64,000 nucleotides of DNA from Dryas octopetala (GCA_963921425.1 OY992840.1:16036621-16100620); one strand, 5' to 3'; positions 50,900 through 64,000 are shown, counted from the stretch's first letter. Translations and numbers: made by a program. Notes: generated by a model not told the origin, from the letters alone.

Positions 50900-53800
50900 A
50901 TGGCAGGAGGAGGAGGAGGAGGTGCAGCTCCAAAAGTAGATGAGCCACAGCCACACCCACCAAAAGAACAGCTACCCAACATTTCTTACTGCATTACAAG
51001 TCCTCCACCATGGCGTGAGTACCTCTAATCAACATTCTAACACTGCTTTTATTTCTCTTTTCTTTTTTTCCTTTTTCCCTAATTTGGATTCAAACTCTTG
51101 TTCATTTTTAACGTTAGTGTAAGATTACTCATGGCGGATCTTAGTTTCTAACATTCCTTTGGATCTTTTTGGTATATCTCTGGCAGGTTTTAGATAATTT
51201 AACTTTTCAAATTATTTCTTTTGGATACGTGATCCCTGTACTCAATTGTTGAAAGTAGCTTTTTCTTAGTTATCTCTTTTCCTTTGGTAGATACCGCTTT
51301 TCAAAAAGGAAATAGAAAGTAAAAATTCCATATCTTTAAAAAAAAAAAAATGTAGGTATGCACTTATATTGATTATATTAAAATTTCTATGATTATCAAG
51401 ATAAAAGACTCTAAATTTGTAAAAAGGAACAAATAAACCTACTGGTTTTCCTGTTCACCTTATTTTTCTTTTTGAAACAGTGTTACTGGGGGATTTTATT
51501 TCACTAGTGGTAACTTAAGCTGTGTGTCTCAATGTTATTTGGTTGAAACCAGTTTGAATTTCTTTATCTGTTTAATGGGTATCTGTAAAGTTCTCTCATA
51601 ACTCTAGTCTCTCGTTAGCCAAGCTTTTCTGCTACTCTTTGGTAATGATGTTGTAAGTTCTCTTTTACCCTACATATCTGTTTAGTAAATTTAAACTGAA
51701 CATGTTGTTACATTGCAATATTGGGTGGTTTTAATTTTTAATGTAGTTGAGCATCATTACTCTTAAATCCTGTTGTTAGTTCATTTGTTAGTTAGAATGA
51801 ACTTAACAGTGATATAACAAAATTGTGGGACATTTCCGATGCAGCCCTGGCCATTCTCCTTGGTTTTCAACATTATCTTGTGATGCTTGGCACTTCAGTT
51901 CTCATTCCCAGTTTTCTTGTTCCTCAGATGGGAGGTGGAAATGTAAGACCTGAAGGAATTTTTGCATAAATTGTAATTTATTTTGACTGAATTTTGTGTT
52001 TCCTTTAAAATTGACCCCAAATGCATGCTTGAATGACTCTTACAATTGTTGTAGGAGGAGAAGGCGAAGGTGATCCAGACCCTACTCTTTGTTGCTGGTT
52101 TGAACACATTGAAACAGACAATTTTTGGGACTAGACTACCTGCAGTGATGGGAGGGTCTTATACATTCGTCCCCACCACAATTTCAATCATATTAGCTGG
52201 TCGATTCAGTGATTCTTCAGACCCTATAGAGGTTTTAATCTGAAACCCATACCGTTTTACTCGGTGGTTGATTTATAAAATTGAATTGTTTTTTACTTGG
52301 TGTCCAACGCATGATGTATCAGGTGACAATGAGAAGACAAATCATGCATTCAAACACTGGATAATTCTTATTCTTATCTGCACAAACTTGGCTGTATGCT
52401 TGTAGTTTTGTGACTGTGTTTTGATGTCTTTCATTTCAGAAATTTAAGAGGACAATGCGGGCAATCCAAGGTTCTCTTATCGTCGCTTCAACTCTTCAGA
52501 TTGTCTTAGGCTTCAGTGGCCTTTGGCGTAATGTTGCAAGGTTGGTTCTAGATAAATGAATTCAGACATCGGTGGTTGGAAAGACTAGTCTAAGACTTCT
52601 CAGCTTCATACTGTTTTCTTGTTAAAGATTAAAAAGTCCTGCTGGTCTTCAATATTTTCAGGTTTCTAAGTCCACTTTCAATTGTTCCTTTGATAGCTCT
52701 AGTTGGTTTTGGACTCTACGAATTAGGTTTTCCTGTGGTAAGTGTTTTTCTGAGATGTGTATGCACATATATGGTGAATCATGTTCTCACAATTATTTGT
52801 TAATGCTTGTCCTGGATATTTAGCTTGCCAAATGTGTGGAGATTGGACTGCCAGAGCTTGTCATTTTAGTATTTATTTCTCAGGTATTCGTTTCCTTAAA
52901 TGTGTGACTTATTTAAGTCCTTGTTAAACCTCTTGCCTTTCTGTGACTTTCATCTCTATAACATTACGGAATAATGATTCTTGTAATGCTAATATTGTTT
53001 TGTGTGATGCAGTATTTGCCCCACTTATTCCACAGAGGAAAAGATATATTTGATCGTTTTGCTGTCATATTTTCCGTGGTGATTGTGTGGATTTATGCTC
53101 ACCTACTCACTGTTGGTGGGGCATATAATGATGCAGCCCCAAGAACACAGTCGAGCTGCCGTACTGATCGTGCTGGACTTATAGATGCTGCTCCATGGTT
53201 AGTATGAACTGTGTCCCTAGTAAAGTTTGCCTTTTAACATTTTTATTGTTGTAATTGTTGCTTTTCTTACCAAGGTTAGTATATAAGACTCTAAACCAAA
53301 TTCCTTGGTGGACAAGGAATAATTAAATGAACTTTTTTTTTTCTTTTTTTTTTGGTTAAAACCTATCTTAATCAAACTTTGACCTATTTTAATCCTAACC
53401 AATTTCCCCACCCTCCCTCAGTCCCTCGCCATTTGGCCTAACCCCAATGGCTTTCCTTTTGTTATTTTTTTTTTTTAAAATAGGAAACCAAACCATACTA
53501 TGACATTTTCCATCATTTATTGCATTTGTTGAAATGTGAATATTTATTCACTAGCGTGGCTTACAGTTCTGGATTGATGCCTAATATTTGTCAGCGATGA
53601 ATTTTATTGGAACTTGGGTTTGCAGGATAAGAGTTCCGTATCCTTTTCAATGGGGAGCGCCTTCATTTGATGCGGGTGAAGCCTTTGCTATGATGACGGC
53701 ATCTTTTGTTGCTCTTGTAGAGGTTTGTTCTCTTTATGCTTTCTTCTCGTTCTCTTAAATTGGTATGAATTGATAAGCCAAAATTTATTATTATCATTGC

Positions 53801-55562
53801 TTTTGTTTTCGACCCTACCTATTCATTTTATTCGACCCTTAAAGTTTGCCCATTTCTCACGTATGTCCAATGATAAAACAGTCCACCGGTGGTTTCCTTG
53901 TTGTATCAAGGTATGCTAGTGCGACTCCAGTGCCACCTGCCATTCTGAGTCGTGGAGTTGGTTGGCAGGTATAAAAGCTTATCTCTTTAAATTTTAACAT
54001 TCTACAAAATACAGGTTTCTCACAACACCTAGACTTTATTTGCATCCCTTGTTAGGAATAAATTTTGTATCAAGGTGTTTGGGGATACAATTCCACAAAA
54101 ATTTCTCTTAGTTTGCTTCCAAAGCTGAATAAATTGCACCATCAATCTATCAATGCCACTCTGAAAATTTCTTTCCTTTTTTCTTTTCCATCTTTTTTTT
54201 TTTTTTTTTTGGGGTGGGGATGATTCCTTGATGACTTGTTTAGCTGACTTTTCTTTGCAAGATTGATACCCGTGAGTGAACTATAAAGCAATAATATTTT
54301 CTTTCTTTGCATATTTGATTCAAGTGTCCATGTTGATTTGTTTTACGAGACTGCACTCTCTCAAATGACTTGTGCACTCTGATGTCGAGTGCAAATAGCG
54401 GGATGCAGAAATGTCCTGCTATATATTCGCACTCCCACAAAGGAGTGCGGGAGTACCTGATGTAGAGCAAATAGCACTCCCCTTTTACAATTCTAAATTA
54501 AATGTATAATTTCTACTCTCAGGGGGTTGGCATTCTGATTTCCGGGCTTTTTGGAACTGCGACTGGAACCTCAGTATCTATGTAAGACTATTAATAGGAA
54601 AACATTTATGCTGTTTAAACATCCTACTTCCATTAAGTGGAAATAGAGTTTCTACCTTGTTCTGAGACTTCACTTGGTCTCTGAGCAGAGAGAATGCTGG
54701 TCTTTTGGCGTTGACACGTGTTGGCAGTCGAAGGGTTGTGCAAATATCTGCTGGGTTCATGATATTTTTCTCCATTCTGGGTAAGTAGTTAATTTATGAG
54801 ATGTTCTGAAATGCATGCACATTATAATAATGATAATATTGGCAATTAATTGTGTTTGGTTTGTTCTTATTATTACTCAACATTTTATCACTGTACAGGA
54901 AAATTCGGAGCAGTCTTCGCTTCAATCCCAGCGCCCATCATTGCTGCTTTGTATTGTCTTTTCTTTGCTTATGTTGGTATGTGCATCTCATTTAACATGT
55001 AACAAGCATACATGTGGACCACTGATTCATTTCCATACCAGATTTATTGGATGATATATTCCATTTCATCATGCACCCACAGGTTCGGGGGGTCTTAGCT
55101 TTCTTCAGTTCTGCAACCTGAACAGCTTCCGAACAAAGTTCATATTAGGCTTCTCTATCTTCATGGGTTTGTCTGTGCCACAGTACTTCAATGAATACAC
55201 AGCTATCAATGGTTACGGTCCAGTCCACACAGGAGGAAGATGGGTATGAACCAAATATATCGAACCCTGTGTAAACTTTTGTTGAATACTGTTATGGTTG
55301 GTTATGATCTTCACTGACATAAATACTTGTCTGTATGTGGCAGTTCAATGATATGATCAATGTCCCTTTCCAATCAGAAGCTTTCGTTGCGGGCTGTGTG
55401 GCATATTTCCTGGACAACACACTGCACCGAAAGGATAGTTCGGTTAGGAAAGACCGGGGTAAACATTGGTGGGACAAGTTCCGGTCCTACAAGGGCGATT
55501 CAAGGAGCGAGGAATTCTATTCGCTACCACTCAATCTAAACAAGTATTTTCCATCTGTATGA
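50900..55562 (+). CDS. Nucleobase-ascorbate transporter (NAT6-like)
   Basis: Fourteen exons: 50900-51014, 51845-51942, 52055-52231, 52440-52540, 52662-52737, 52824-52883, 53013-53197, 53626-53722, 53882-53968, 54523-54581, 54689-54780, 54899-54976, 55083-55243 and 55344-55562. All are GT-AG and together give 534 aa, as in plant NAT5/6. About 12-14 membrane helices are visible. The TM1 motif LLGFQHYLVMLGT and the NAT signature ENAGLLALTR (E-N-x-G-x4-T-R) are intact, and the tail ends NKYFPSV. The family moves xanthine, uracil and related bases with protons across the plasma membrane. The N-terminus is Gly/Pro-rich and cytosolic. A leader intron is likely just upstream. Confidence 0.94.
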
Positions 55563-57104
55563 AGCGCTTGGTGCTGAGTTTAAGGGGGTGGCTTATCACT
55601 TATGGTGTACTGATCTGATCTGATCCATACCAAGTTCTCAAACTCTGTCCATCAGTTACTTCCGAAATCTTTCACACTCTTAGCAAATATAAGATGATCT
55701 CTTCCTAAATAGGCTGTGGTAGTACATTTATTTCATTATATTCCTTGCTGTAAATCCAACTGGGGATGTAAGTTCAAGTGGCATTGAAGCAGTTTGTGTG
55801 CTCTCCAATTTTGTTTTTTGTGTTTTCCTTTTATAATTGTTTTTACCCTTTATATTTTGTATCTGCATTAGTGATATTTCAAGAACACCTATAGATGTGA
55901 TGGCACACCATGAATAACCAGCACCTTGAACACATATAGGAAACTTTAGTTCAAAGAAGCTGTTACTAGTCTCATTTTGAAGAGATGGAGCTACTTGTGC
56001 GCAGCCATTTGTTGTCTGAGTAATGCAGTAATGCTAGATGTACCATATTTTGTTTACAAGCAATGATAAACCATATCTCTAATAGAGGATAGCCTCACTT
56101 TGCTTGTGGGATTATAAACCTTATTCAAGGTACATAAGAGAGGAAGTCTTTTATTCATTACAAAAGACCATTGGTCTTGAACTAATTGAGACATTGAGGA
56201 TCACTTGACTCTCACTACAAAAAATTAGGTAGTGAGAGAAATTAAGATGATGGATGTATATACTCGTTTTACTCCTTACCGCATTACCTGCAAATCGTGC
56301 GGTCCTTGGTTAACATAAAAGTTTGTGCATGCATAATGCCATAATGCCTTGTTTGGTTTTAGACTTTTAGTTTGGTGCATAGTTCATTTATTTCCCAAAC
56401 AAAACAAGCTCAAGTAGTTGGTCTTAAATCTTAATTGTACGTGGAAGATGGTCTGAAAAGTGAACTTCGCATATAGAGATGTCAGAAAGACTTTGAACTT
56501 TATGTTCTTTATATTCAACATTCACACACACACGCCACTGTCAAGTATTACCGTCCTTACATTGAAGAATAAATGAGTTCTTCTTTCAATATGGAGAGTT
56601 CCACGCACAATAAATGCTTTGAAAATCTCCCCAAATTTCCAAAATGATATATGAACTAGTCAACCCATAATTCCATCTGATATATTGTCTTGGCCCAAAT
56701 CTCTAACCCAAATAACTGATTTCATACATTTAAATTTTCTTTGTTCAACACCCACATGTGAGGTAAAAGTACTTGTTTGTTTTAATATATTGACTAAATT
56801 TGGATATTCCCTTAAGAAAAATGGATATTGAGCTAACCATCACACTTTACTATTGAAGTTATAAGTTTTAGTCGGTTTTTAATTTTCCGACTATATTTGG
56901 ATATTTCATTAAATAAAAGGGTTGGTTATTGAACTAATGATCCCATTCTCCAATCTTTAGGTATAGAAGAAAGAGGGATATGTTCTATTTAAACCCCATT
57001 TAAGCACTTATTTTAATAATAATAAAAGACAGAAAATTACAAAATATAGAGGTTGATGATGTTATTAGGATAGTTTCTTGGCTTTTGGTCACAGATTAGG
57101 GGTA
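55563..57104. other. NAT 3' region and intergenic DNA
   Basis: No gene or strong repeat was seen. Confidence 0.55.
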
Positions 57105-57352
57105 CACAAACCGAAAGAAACAAAAACAGCTTCTTAATCAATCCCGGAACATCCCATTTGCTATTTGGTATGGAAAATATTGAACGTTTTTATTGTCAAT
57201 GGAATGACAATGGGACCTACAAACCAATACAAATAGTGTGAAAGAAACAAAAACCTGCTTCTTACAAAAATACCCAGAAATACTTTCTTGCTGTTTGGTA
57301 GAGGTCTAAATAGAACTATAAATGCCAAGGGAATAAGACTGGGACCTACAAC
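57105..57352. repeat. Diverged ~128-bp tandem duplication
   Basis: GAAAGAAACAAAAAC begins copies at 57113 and 57240. GGGACCTACAA closes them at 57212 and 57341. The interiors share GCTTCTTA, TTGCT(A/G)TTTGGTA and AATG-rich text with many changes. Confidence 0.65.
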
Positions 57353-59178
57353 TGTTACGTCCATGATCCACCCACTTCAATTCATGAAAAGGAGAAGAAG
57401 CACAATGCTACCCATTAGTTTTGTACATGAATAAAAAACAAATTTAAATTGTAAAAAAAAAAAAAAAAGGAAGGGCTTTTTCCATGTATTTTATGGCTGT
57501 ACAGAAATCAGAAGGTCAATATCTTTTCATTTAATGTTAAATGGTACTATTATTCTATCCCCCCAATTTTGGCCAATCATATAGTATAATATAACCTAAT
57601 CTGATTGGCTAATTTGTTTTTGGATAACCACTCTCTCTTTATGTAATAAAACCTTTGGATAAATTCGAATATAGGGAAAGCCTTCCTCAATGGATTGATA
57701 AGACCTTGGTAAATTGTTGGTAACTTGGTATTCGAAATTTATCCTAAAGTTTTATCTTGATGAGAGAATATGTCTTGAAAGTTTTTCCAAAAAAGATAAA
57801 ATTAACCAATCAATGTAGGGGTTGTATTTGACTATCAGTTTCCCTCTTCTTTGGTTGGCCTATAACATAAAAAATCAAAAATCTCATGTGGTTTTAATGG
57901 TAGTGCCACAAAAGTTAAGGTGACTTTTGAGATTGATGGTATATTATGACGAGTAGTTTTAAGATTGACACTACAACAATTTTGGCCTAAGGCCTCCAAT
58001 GATTTCCACTAAAGTTGGGGGGGTGTCAATTGCTAATGTGGCTGTTCACTAATGTTAATTATTAGTGATCATCATATTAAGTCAGACATGAACACAGTGA
58101 TGACATATGCAACTAATGGTTCTGATTAGTTGATTAAATTGTGGCACCCCTATAATTTAAACTAAAAAAAGGGGTTTAGTTAATTTAGGGACTAAAAACA
58201 GGGCCAGCACACAAAGACACCACCACCAATTTACTTGGGGTTGTACTATAACCAACCCAAGTTGTACAAAACAATAACCATTTTTTCCATTTTTTATCAT
58301 AAAGCAAGTCCAGTCAGTGAGACAAACTTAAAAACCCATCTCCCGCCCATGCTCAATATTTTCCCTCCTTCTAATGGTGCCTAGTAGGTTGGAATCACAG
58401 TTACCCATGACTGACTTGATAAGGTGTCAACTACTTGTGGCTGCTGACAGGCTTCAAGGGATATTATATACAGTAAGGAAATCCTCCATAAAGTGTTTAA
58501 GATATTTAGCAGAGCATTCACAATGCTGCAGTGAAGCAGGTAGACCTACTGCTACACTCAAGAGACTTTGCAGAGAGAATATCATCTGCATCTACTGCTC
58601 TACTGCTCTACACATTGGTACTGAGGAGAGCCAACCATTAAGTGCAGATCCAAGCTAAGCAAGAGATGGAAAAAGCACACTTTGATTTACGGATAGATCA
58701 GAAGAGAGATCAAAGCCCGAAAGCACCTAGTGAGCTCAGATTTTGACTGGGAAACCAACTGTATTTGGTTAAACCAGAGAAAAGAGCAGGTAGCGCATGA
58801 GTTCTCAATGATCAAGTAATGAAATCTTCCTTTGTCGACCTGAAGCTGAAGTGAAGGAGGGAATGGAGCTGGAAATCATCCTGGCTTTTGTGAATAGGTT
58901 GTGAAGCTTTACATTGTAAGGTATGACACATTCCCTGCACTTATGACATATTCTGAAGATTAATTGATTGTATGTCTTCAATAATTTGTCTTTGCTCTAG
59001 AATATATTAAGAAGCAACACATTAGAAAAAAAAACTCAAAGATATAAGAAGTTTAATTAATCTCCCTAAACAATATATATATATATAAGGAGAAAAAGCT
59101 TCAGATCACCAAGTTAGGCATATTTGGCTCAAGAAAGGAAAAGAAAAAAAACAGAGAGCCAAAATTATGAGGGAAGAA
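57353..59178. other. Intergenic, no supported gene
   Basis: The stretch 58370-58920 is somewhat more balanced in base composition and contains a 94-codon open frame, but no family was recognised. It could be an untranslated transcript. A (TA)n tract lies at about 59068-59088. Confidence 0.45.
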
Positions 59179-59440
59179 GGTCCGGATCCTACACTGGAGG
59201 ACCGGACCTCTAGTGAAGGTAGCAGCAGTGAAATGGAATTTGCACGAAGGGAGGTCCGGACGTTGCTTGGGAGAACCTGACCTCCATAGACGACGCAGCT
59301 TGAAATGGAGATTTCATGCAGGGAGGTCCAGACCTCTCTTTGGAAGACCGGACCTCCAGCAGGGAAAATTACACTTGAGCTCTATTTTCACTAGGTGAGG
59401 TTCTAGAGGACCGGACCTCAATGGGGCGGTCCGGTCTTCA
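59179..59440. repeat. 73-bp minisatellite with GGTCC/GGACC inverted motifs
   Basis: Three imperfect units start with GGTCCGGA or GGTCCAGA at 59179, 59253 and 59325. Each has an inverted ACCGGACCTC-type motif about 20-25 bp in, and the first two share TGAAATGGA. Further GGACCGGACCT and GGTCCGGT motifs lie at about 59409 and 59428. A single GAGGACCGGACCT recurs near 60826. Confidence 0.75.
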
Positions 59441-62400
59441 TTCTTCAAAACCTTTTCTTGTCCTACATCACTTTTTTTCATAATAGAAATCCTATTTGGC
59501 AGTGATCTAGAACAATATCGGGTTGAATTGGAGAGGATTGCAATGGTAAACACTCAAGAGATATTGAACATTCAAAGGAGCAGTCCCACATGGATTTCAA
59601 CTTGAATGGGAGGCTTACCACAGCTGTAGACAACTACTTAAGGGGCAACATTGGCACAAGCACTGGCAACACTCCATACTTGGCACCCCCACTGCCCCCA
59701 GTTCAGACTGGCACAAACTCCTTCCACCTTCCACAGATGACAGGTGTGATTACGCCAATTTCTAGAGCAGGACTGGCTGGTCCCCAACAATTGGCGCAAC
59801 ATCATGCTAGGAATGACATGGGAGCAGAGGATGGTGCTGTGGGAGATGCAGGCGCTTCAAGAAGCGGGGTTGGAAGGTCACAACACAACTGATCGACATA
59901 GCAAAAGAAATCATGGCTGCCAGTAAGAATACTTTTTGTTGTTTTGAGTAATATACTGCTGGTATTTTGAACAGCTTTTGTCATAGAACTATAAACTTGG
60001 TGGGTTATATTATGGTTTAGACTATGATATATATCACCAAGTTTGGAAGTGTGGATATTCTGTTGGAATCATATGACTAAGTGTTGCGCAGCTAGTGATT
60101 ATGCTTTTGTTGTTTTTGGTATCTAAGTTTCATTCTGTTTTAGAAATTGTGAAAAGTATGGGGTAATTAATTAGAATGGTTGTAACTATGCACTTGAACC
60201 ACTACTTGAATTAAACATGCAATTTCAATGTATATAGCAAGTCGTATTTGCATCAATGAAGAAAGGTTGTGTGGGTTCAGCTGTGTAACTTGAGTTGTCA
60301 ATTATTTGGTTTTTTATTTTTCTGATATGGCATTGAGGTTCTGCTACATACCCCTCCTATTAATGGGATTGCTGGACTGAAAGTTAAGCATGCTTGCTCC
60401 AATATTAGTGTAGGCTTTCCACATTTTATGAATAATATGGTGTAACAACAATTGCAAGCATCTAGAACTGAAAAATGCATGTTCGGACTGTTGCAAATGA
60501 AAGATTAATTGGACACTGCAGTACATTCAATCCCACTGCAGCAATCGTTTTGGTGGGAAAATGCATTCTCAATCTCATATAAATAGTCACCAAAGTTCTT
60601 GCATGGTGGAGGATATTTAATTTCTGAAACCAAATCAGAAACTAATACCAATAAGGTGGGAGTGCAGTAAGCAATGGTTGTTATTAGTGAGCATTCATAC
60701 CCACTGTTAACAAGATAGTAGAAGAAACCATGGCATGACATTAATTAATAATATCAATCCTCCACCAATTTAGCAACTCCAATAGAGATGGTGAACAAGT
60801 GAAACCCACTAACTGCAGCATTGGTGAGGACCGGACCTGTCAGACTGACACTGCAGGTTTTGGCAGAAGCTTCCACCATGCTTACATGTGGGTGGCCTTA
60901 ACTCCCTTGCCACCCCAATACCAACCTCCAACATGATATATGGTGACTGCAGTGTGGCAAGAGACATTACAAACTAACAAAAGTGGCAGTTGCCTCTATG
61001 CCTACCAAAAAAAATTGGTTGCCTTTGCTTGTTTTTCTTGTAGTGTGATGACACTTTTTTTTTCTCCACCAATATAAGATTTAGAGTAGTTTTAAGTCCA
61101 TTTATACTAAATGATACAGCAGTATATATTTTATTCATTCAATTTTGAGTTTTATTTATGTTTAATGAATTGAATTTAACTAAGATAAGTTAAGGATTAA
61201 TATATATTATGAGATTAGAAGAACTAGCTACAAGAGTCAAAGTTGCATGATATTGAATGATTACTCTTGTTCCCTTTTAATATAACCTAAACTAATGTGG
61301 CTTTTCCCAGGTAGATGTCCAAGTTTTCAGTCATTGCTTACTGGATTTGCTCGCTTGTTAATTGTAATTAGAGTAACTCTTCTTGTCATGTGTAGTATCT
61401 CAAGGTTTGGAAATGCACAATTTGCCACGTGATATCATGTTGATTTCACATATGAAATGGCCAAGCATGTGGTAGATATTCTAAAAAATGTAAAAGAAGA
61501 AAGTATAAGAGTAATTTACTTCGAAAATTAATTATATATCTCTTTAAAATGGATGATTTGGCCTTCAATCTGTTCAAGAATCTAGGCATTAAATTGCATT
61601 CGAAATATTTGGAACCAAATAGTCAAAATATGTGGCATACCCACGTGAAAGTAGCGACTTCTTCAGTGATAGAGCATTTATAAGAGCTGGATTCTTATCC
61701 ATTTTTCAAACGAATTAAAGACTATATATTCTCCCCAATTAATTTGGTAAAATTTTGTAAAAATAAGTTTGTACAATACAAATGATTGTTAATAGGGATA
61801 TAAGAGGGACCATATCAATTGGTAGGCATATTTGCAAGACAGAAAATCTGACAGAGTGGTGGCTCCACTTGTTGATCTGTATGAAGATTGTTTGCTCCTA
61901 ATTGCAACAACCAAGCATGCATGCATGGAACCTTTACAGTGGTCCCTGACCCCATCACAATGATATAAGCTACATCAAGCATGGAGGCATATTCGGACAC
62001 AATAATTTCCCCCATATATATATGGACTCATTCTATCATACAGTAGACTCCGTAGTCACTTCTAAGTCCTGGCATGGCCTTCAAATAATGTCCCAATCTT
62101 ATTATAAGATAAATATGTAGACAACCAATGCATTGCATGTCTATTATTTGCTAAGTGTGTTCCTATGTATAAGAAACCATATATTCTAAGCATCCTATGA
62201 AAATATAAAGTGGTAATGTAGTATTTGAGCGGATATAGTTCTTTCATATATAAAATTTAATTTAGTCATCTTTATGCTTACAATAAGGAATCATATGACT
62301 AATATGTGAAAAAGATTTTGTGAGACTAAGAATTAATGTATATCCCGTTATAACTATGCTTTTCTCGTAGAGTGACGAAGATATCACAAGGCTTAAATTG

Positions 62401-63604
62401 TAATTTGATGGGGCTTAAAAAGATTTGAATGAAAAAGAAAGAGAGGTTACTTTGGAGCTTGGCCGCCTTGGAAAGAAATAATCGGATTCCACTTTTTTGA
62501 AGTCCCTTGTCAGTTTTTTTGTAACGTAAATCAGAGAATGAGCGAAGCCAAGCCCTCAGACGCCGACACGTACTTATAACTTATATAACGTGTTCAAAAG
62601 GTGAGACCTAAACACTGTTGAATTGGCATGAGGGGGGGACCCACCTCAAAGACACGCAAAGCTTCTTCACGTTTTCGTTTTTGTTCTCTCTCACAGTCTC
62701 ACGACTCTCACTAACCCAAGATTGAAAATTAAAAAGGAATTCTGTCACAGTGTCACGCTTTCTTTAGGCCTTGTTTGGTGGGCAATACCAAACGCCTTCC
62801 TCAGCCTTTGTCTAATGCTGTCTACCACACTGCCACGCTCGCCATGAGAGCGTGTGTGTAATCATGGGAAGTGGATGTCGTCTTCTTCTTCTTCAATGGG
62901 GAGTCTCTTTCATTAAATTCATTTCCATTGTGGTCCTCTAGAATTATATATATATGGGCCATGAATGATAGCTATTAAATTTGTCAATAAGTTTTGGAAT
63001 TGAAAGCCACAATTTGTGGTCACTAATTTTGTGGTACCACTTGTGCATTTAATATGGCATAAAAGAGAAAAGGTCAAATTACATTATTATTTCTTATGTT
63101 TGAGCAAGTTTCAATTAATTATTTATAGTTTTTAATTAGTATAAATCATCTGAAGTCGAATTTGAAAATGAAAATTACATATTCACTGTGCGTGTATTTC
63201 ACATGGCAAAAAAAGACGCGTGGGAGAAACGTAATCGGGTAATACGGTTCTGTAATGTGGTGACGTGGCAGTAATATACAGTCCTATGTGTAAATTGAGT
63301 TTAACAAAGAAACGTTAGACGACTTGTCGTAACTCGTAACTGAAAGCATGTAACGCATCCGAATTCTAATTAAGAAATAAGGACTAACCGCATGTACCAC
63401 CTCAAAAGTCCCCAACTTTCCTCTTTTTATAGCCAGCCAATCACACCTCGCCACATCATTGCTTATGGACAACCATGCCCACAGACTTATTTCAAAAATG
63501 ACTAAACTACCCCTGACCGGGTTTAATTATTTTTTGGACCATAATTAGAGTAAAAGTAATAGAAGCCTGAATATATAGAAGCCAAGATGATAAGTGGGTG
63601 GTGG
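59441..63604. other. Gene desert before the last gene
   Basis: No recognisable coding region. A 100-codon frame at 59590-59892 is Gly/Ala/Pro/Thr-rich and matches no family I know. The last kilobase is probably the promoter of the PADRE gene. Confidence 0.5.
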
Positions 63605-63611
63605 CTATAAA
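63605..63611 (+). promoter_or_regulatory. TATA box of the PADRE gene
   Basis: CTATAAA stands about 120 nt before the start codon, followed by a CT-rich initiator region. Confidence 0.5.
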
Positions 63612-63692
63612 GAGCTTGGTGTATAGCTCAAACCACCTCCTCCCCCAACCCCTCTTTGCCTTTCCTTCAACTTCATTGTCTCTGTGTGAGTC

Positions 63693-63696
<4 letters not shown>

Positions 63697-63732
<36 letters not shown>
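63697..63732. repeat. (GT)n(GA)n tract fused to a start codon
   Basis: A GT run passes into a GA run whose last unit overlaps the ATG context GAGAGATGGGG of the next gene. Confidence 0.9.
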
Positions 63733-63734
<2 letters not shown>

Positions 63735-64000
63735 GGGGAATTGCCAAGCCATTGATGCAGCAACTTTGGTAATACAACACCCAAGTGGGAAAGTGGAGAA
63801 GCTTTATTGGGCAGTGAGTGCCAGTGAGATCATGAAGATGAACCCTGGTCACTATGTGGCTCTGCTCATCTCCACCACCTTGTGTCCCTCCTCCTCCAAT
63901 CCCAATGGTGATGAAAAAACCGACAAGAATTCCAATAAGAATGATCATAACAACAACAACAACAACACCACCACTTCAGTTCGCTTGACACGCATAAAGC
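63733..64000 (+). CDS. PADRE/DUF4228 protein, 5' part (runs off the window)
   Basis: The frame starts at ATG 63733 and is open to the window end (89 codons). It begins MGNCQAIDAATLVIQHPSGK, followed by VEKLYWAVSASEIMKMNPGHYVALLIS. This is the opening of the plant PADRE (DUF4228) domain, often induced by pathogens and abiotic stress. Gly2 with Cys4 suggests N-myristoylation and S-acylation, hence membrane attachment. A low-complexity Asn-rich insert (DHNNNNNN) follows. Biochemical role is unknown. Confidence 0.88.

Noticed and set aside
58374-58658. 94-codon frame in the gene desert
   Set aside because: No family recognised and no promoter or splice support; a non-coding transcript is possible but unproven.
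59590-59892. 100-codon Gly/Ala/Pro-rich frame next to the minisatellite
   Set aside because: Low-complexity composition and no domain; not enough to call a gene.

Overview
The window is plant nuclear DNA from a eudicot. The genes are split by GT-AG introns, non-coding DNA is AT-rich, and every protein belongs to a land-plant family. Protein style and gene order suggest a rosid, perhaps Rosaceae; that is inference from memory, not proof. No bacterial, organellar or viral genes were seen.

Layout: 0.15-1.0 kb, 3' exons of an NFD2-type RNase III-like gene (+). 3.2-4.1 kb, a fold-back Mutator-like element with 9-bp target duplications. 4.5-4.9 kb, a conserved plant protein of unknown function (+). 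5.7-11.2 kb, RDR2 (-), with a tRNA-derived SINE-like insert in intron 2 and duplicated exon/intron boundary copies in intron 1. 11.8-13.0 kb, a frameshifted intronless PP2C pseudogene. 13.6-14.7 kb, an ATL RING-H2 ligase (-). 17.2-19.4 kb, an LRR receptor-like pseudokinase (-) broken by a 13-bp tandem duplication. 21.1-23.4 kb, a UBC4/5/6-type E2 (-). 26.3-28.0 kb, a HIG1-domain protein (-), head-to-head with a WAT1-type transporter (+, 28.4-31.2 kb). 32.0-35.4 kb, the DEG9 protease (-). 36.4-37.1 kb, a second fold-back element. 39.7-42.4 kb, a type II ROP GTPase (+). 43.5-45.0 kb, a mitochondrial uL29m/L47 protein (-). 45.0-50.9 kb, a gene-poor stretch with a hairpin MITE and a third fold-back element. 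50.9-55.6 kb, a NAT6-like nucleobase transporter (+). 55.6-63.7 kb, a gene desert with a 73-bp minisatellite. 63.7 kb to the end, the start of a PADRE/DUF4228 gene (+).

The genes are not an operon or pathway and act independently: small-RNA biogenesis (RDR2), ubiquitination (E2, RING-H2), nuclear proteolysis (DEG9), Rho signalling (ROP), transport (WAT1, NAT), and mitochondrial functions (HIG1, uL29m). Two groups look syntenic with Arabidopsis chromosome 5 (ATL46-WAT1-DEG9 and ROP11-NAT6), from memory. I found no convincing new biological system. The points most worth checking are the 13-bp frameshift in the receptor-like gene, the fold-back and hairpin elements, the decoy donor sites in RDR2 intron 1, the PP2C retrocopy, and the GC-AG intron in DEG9.
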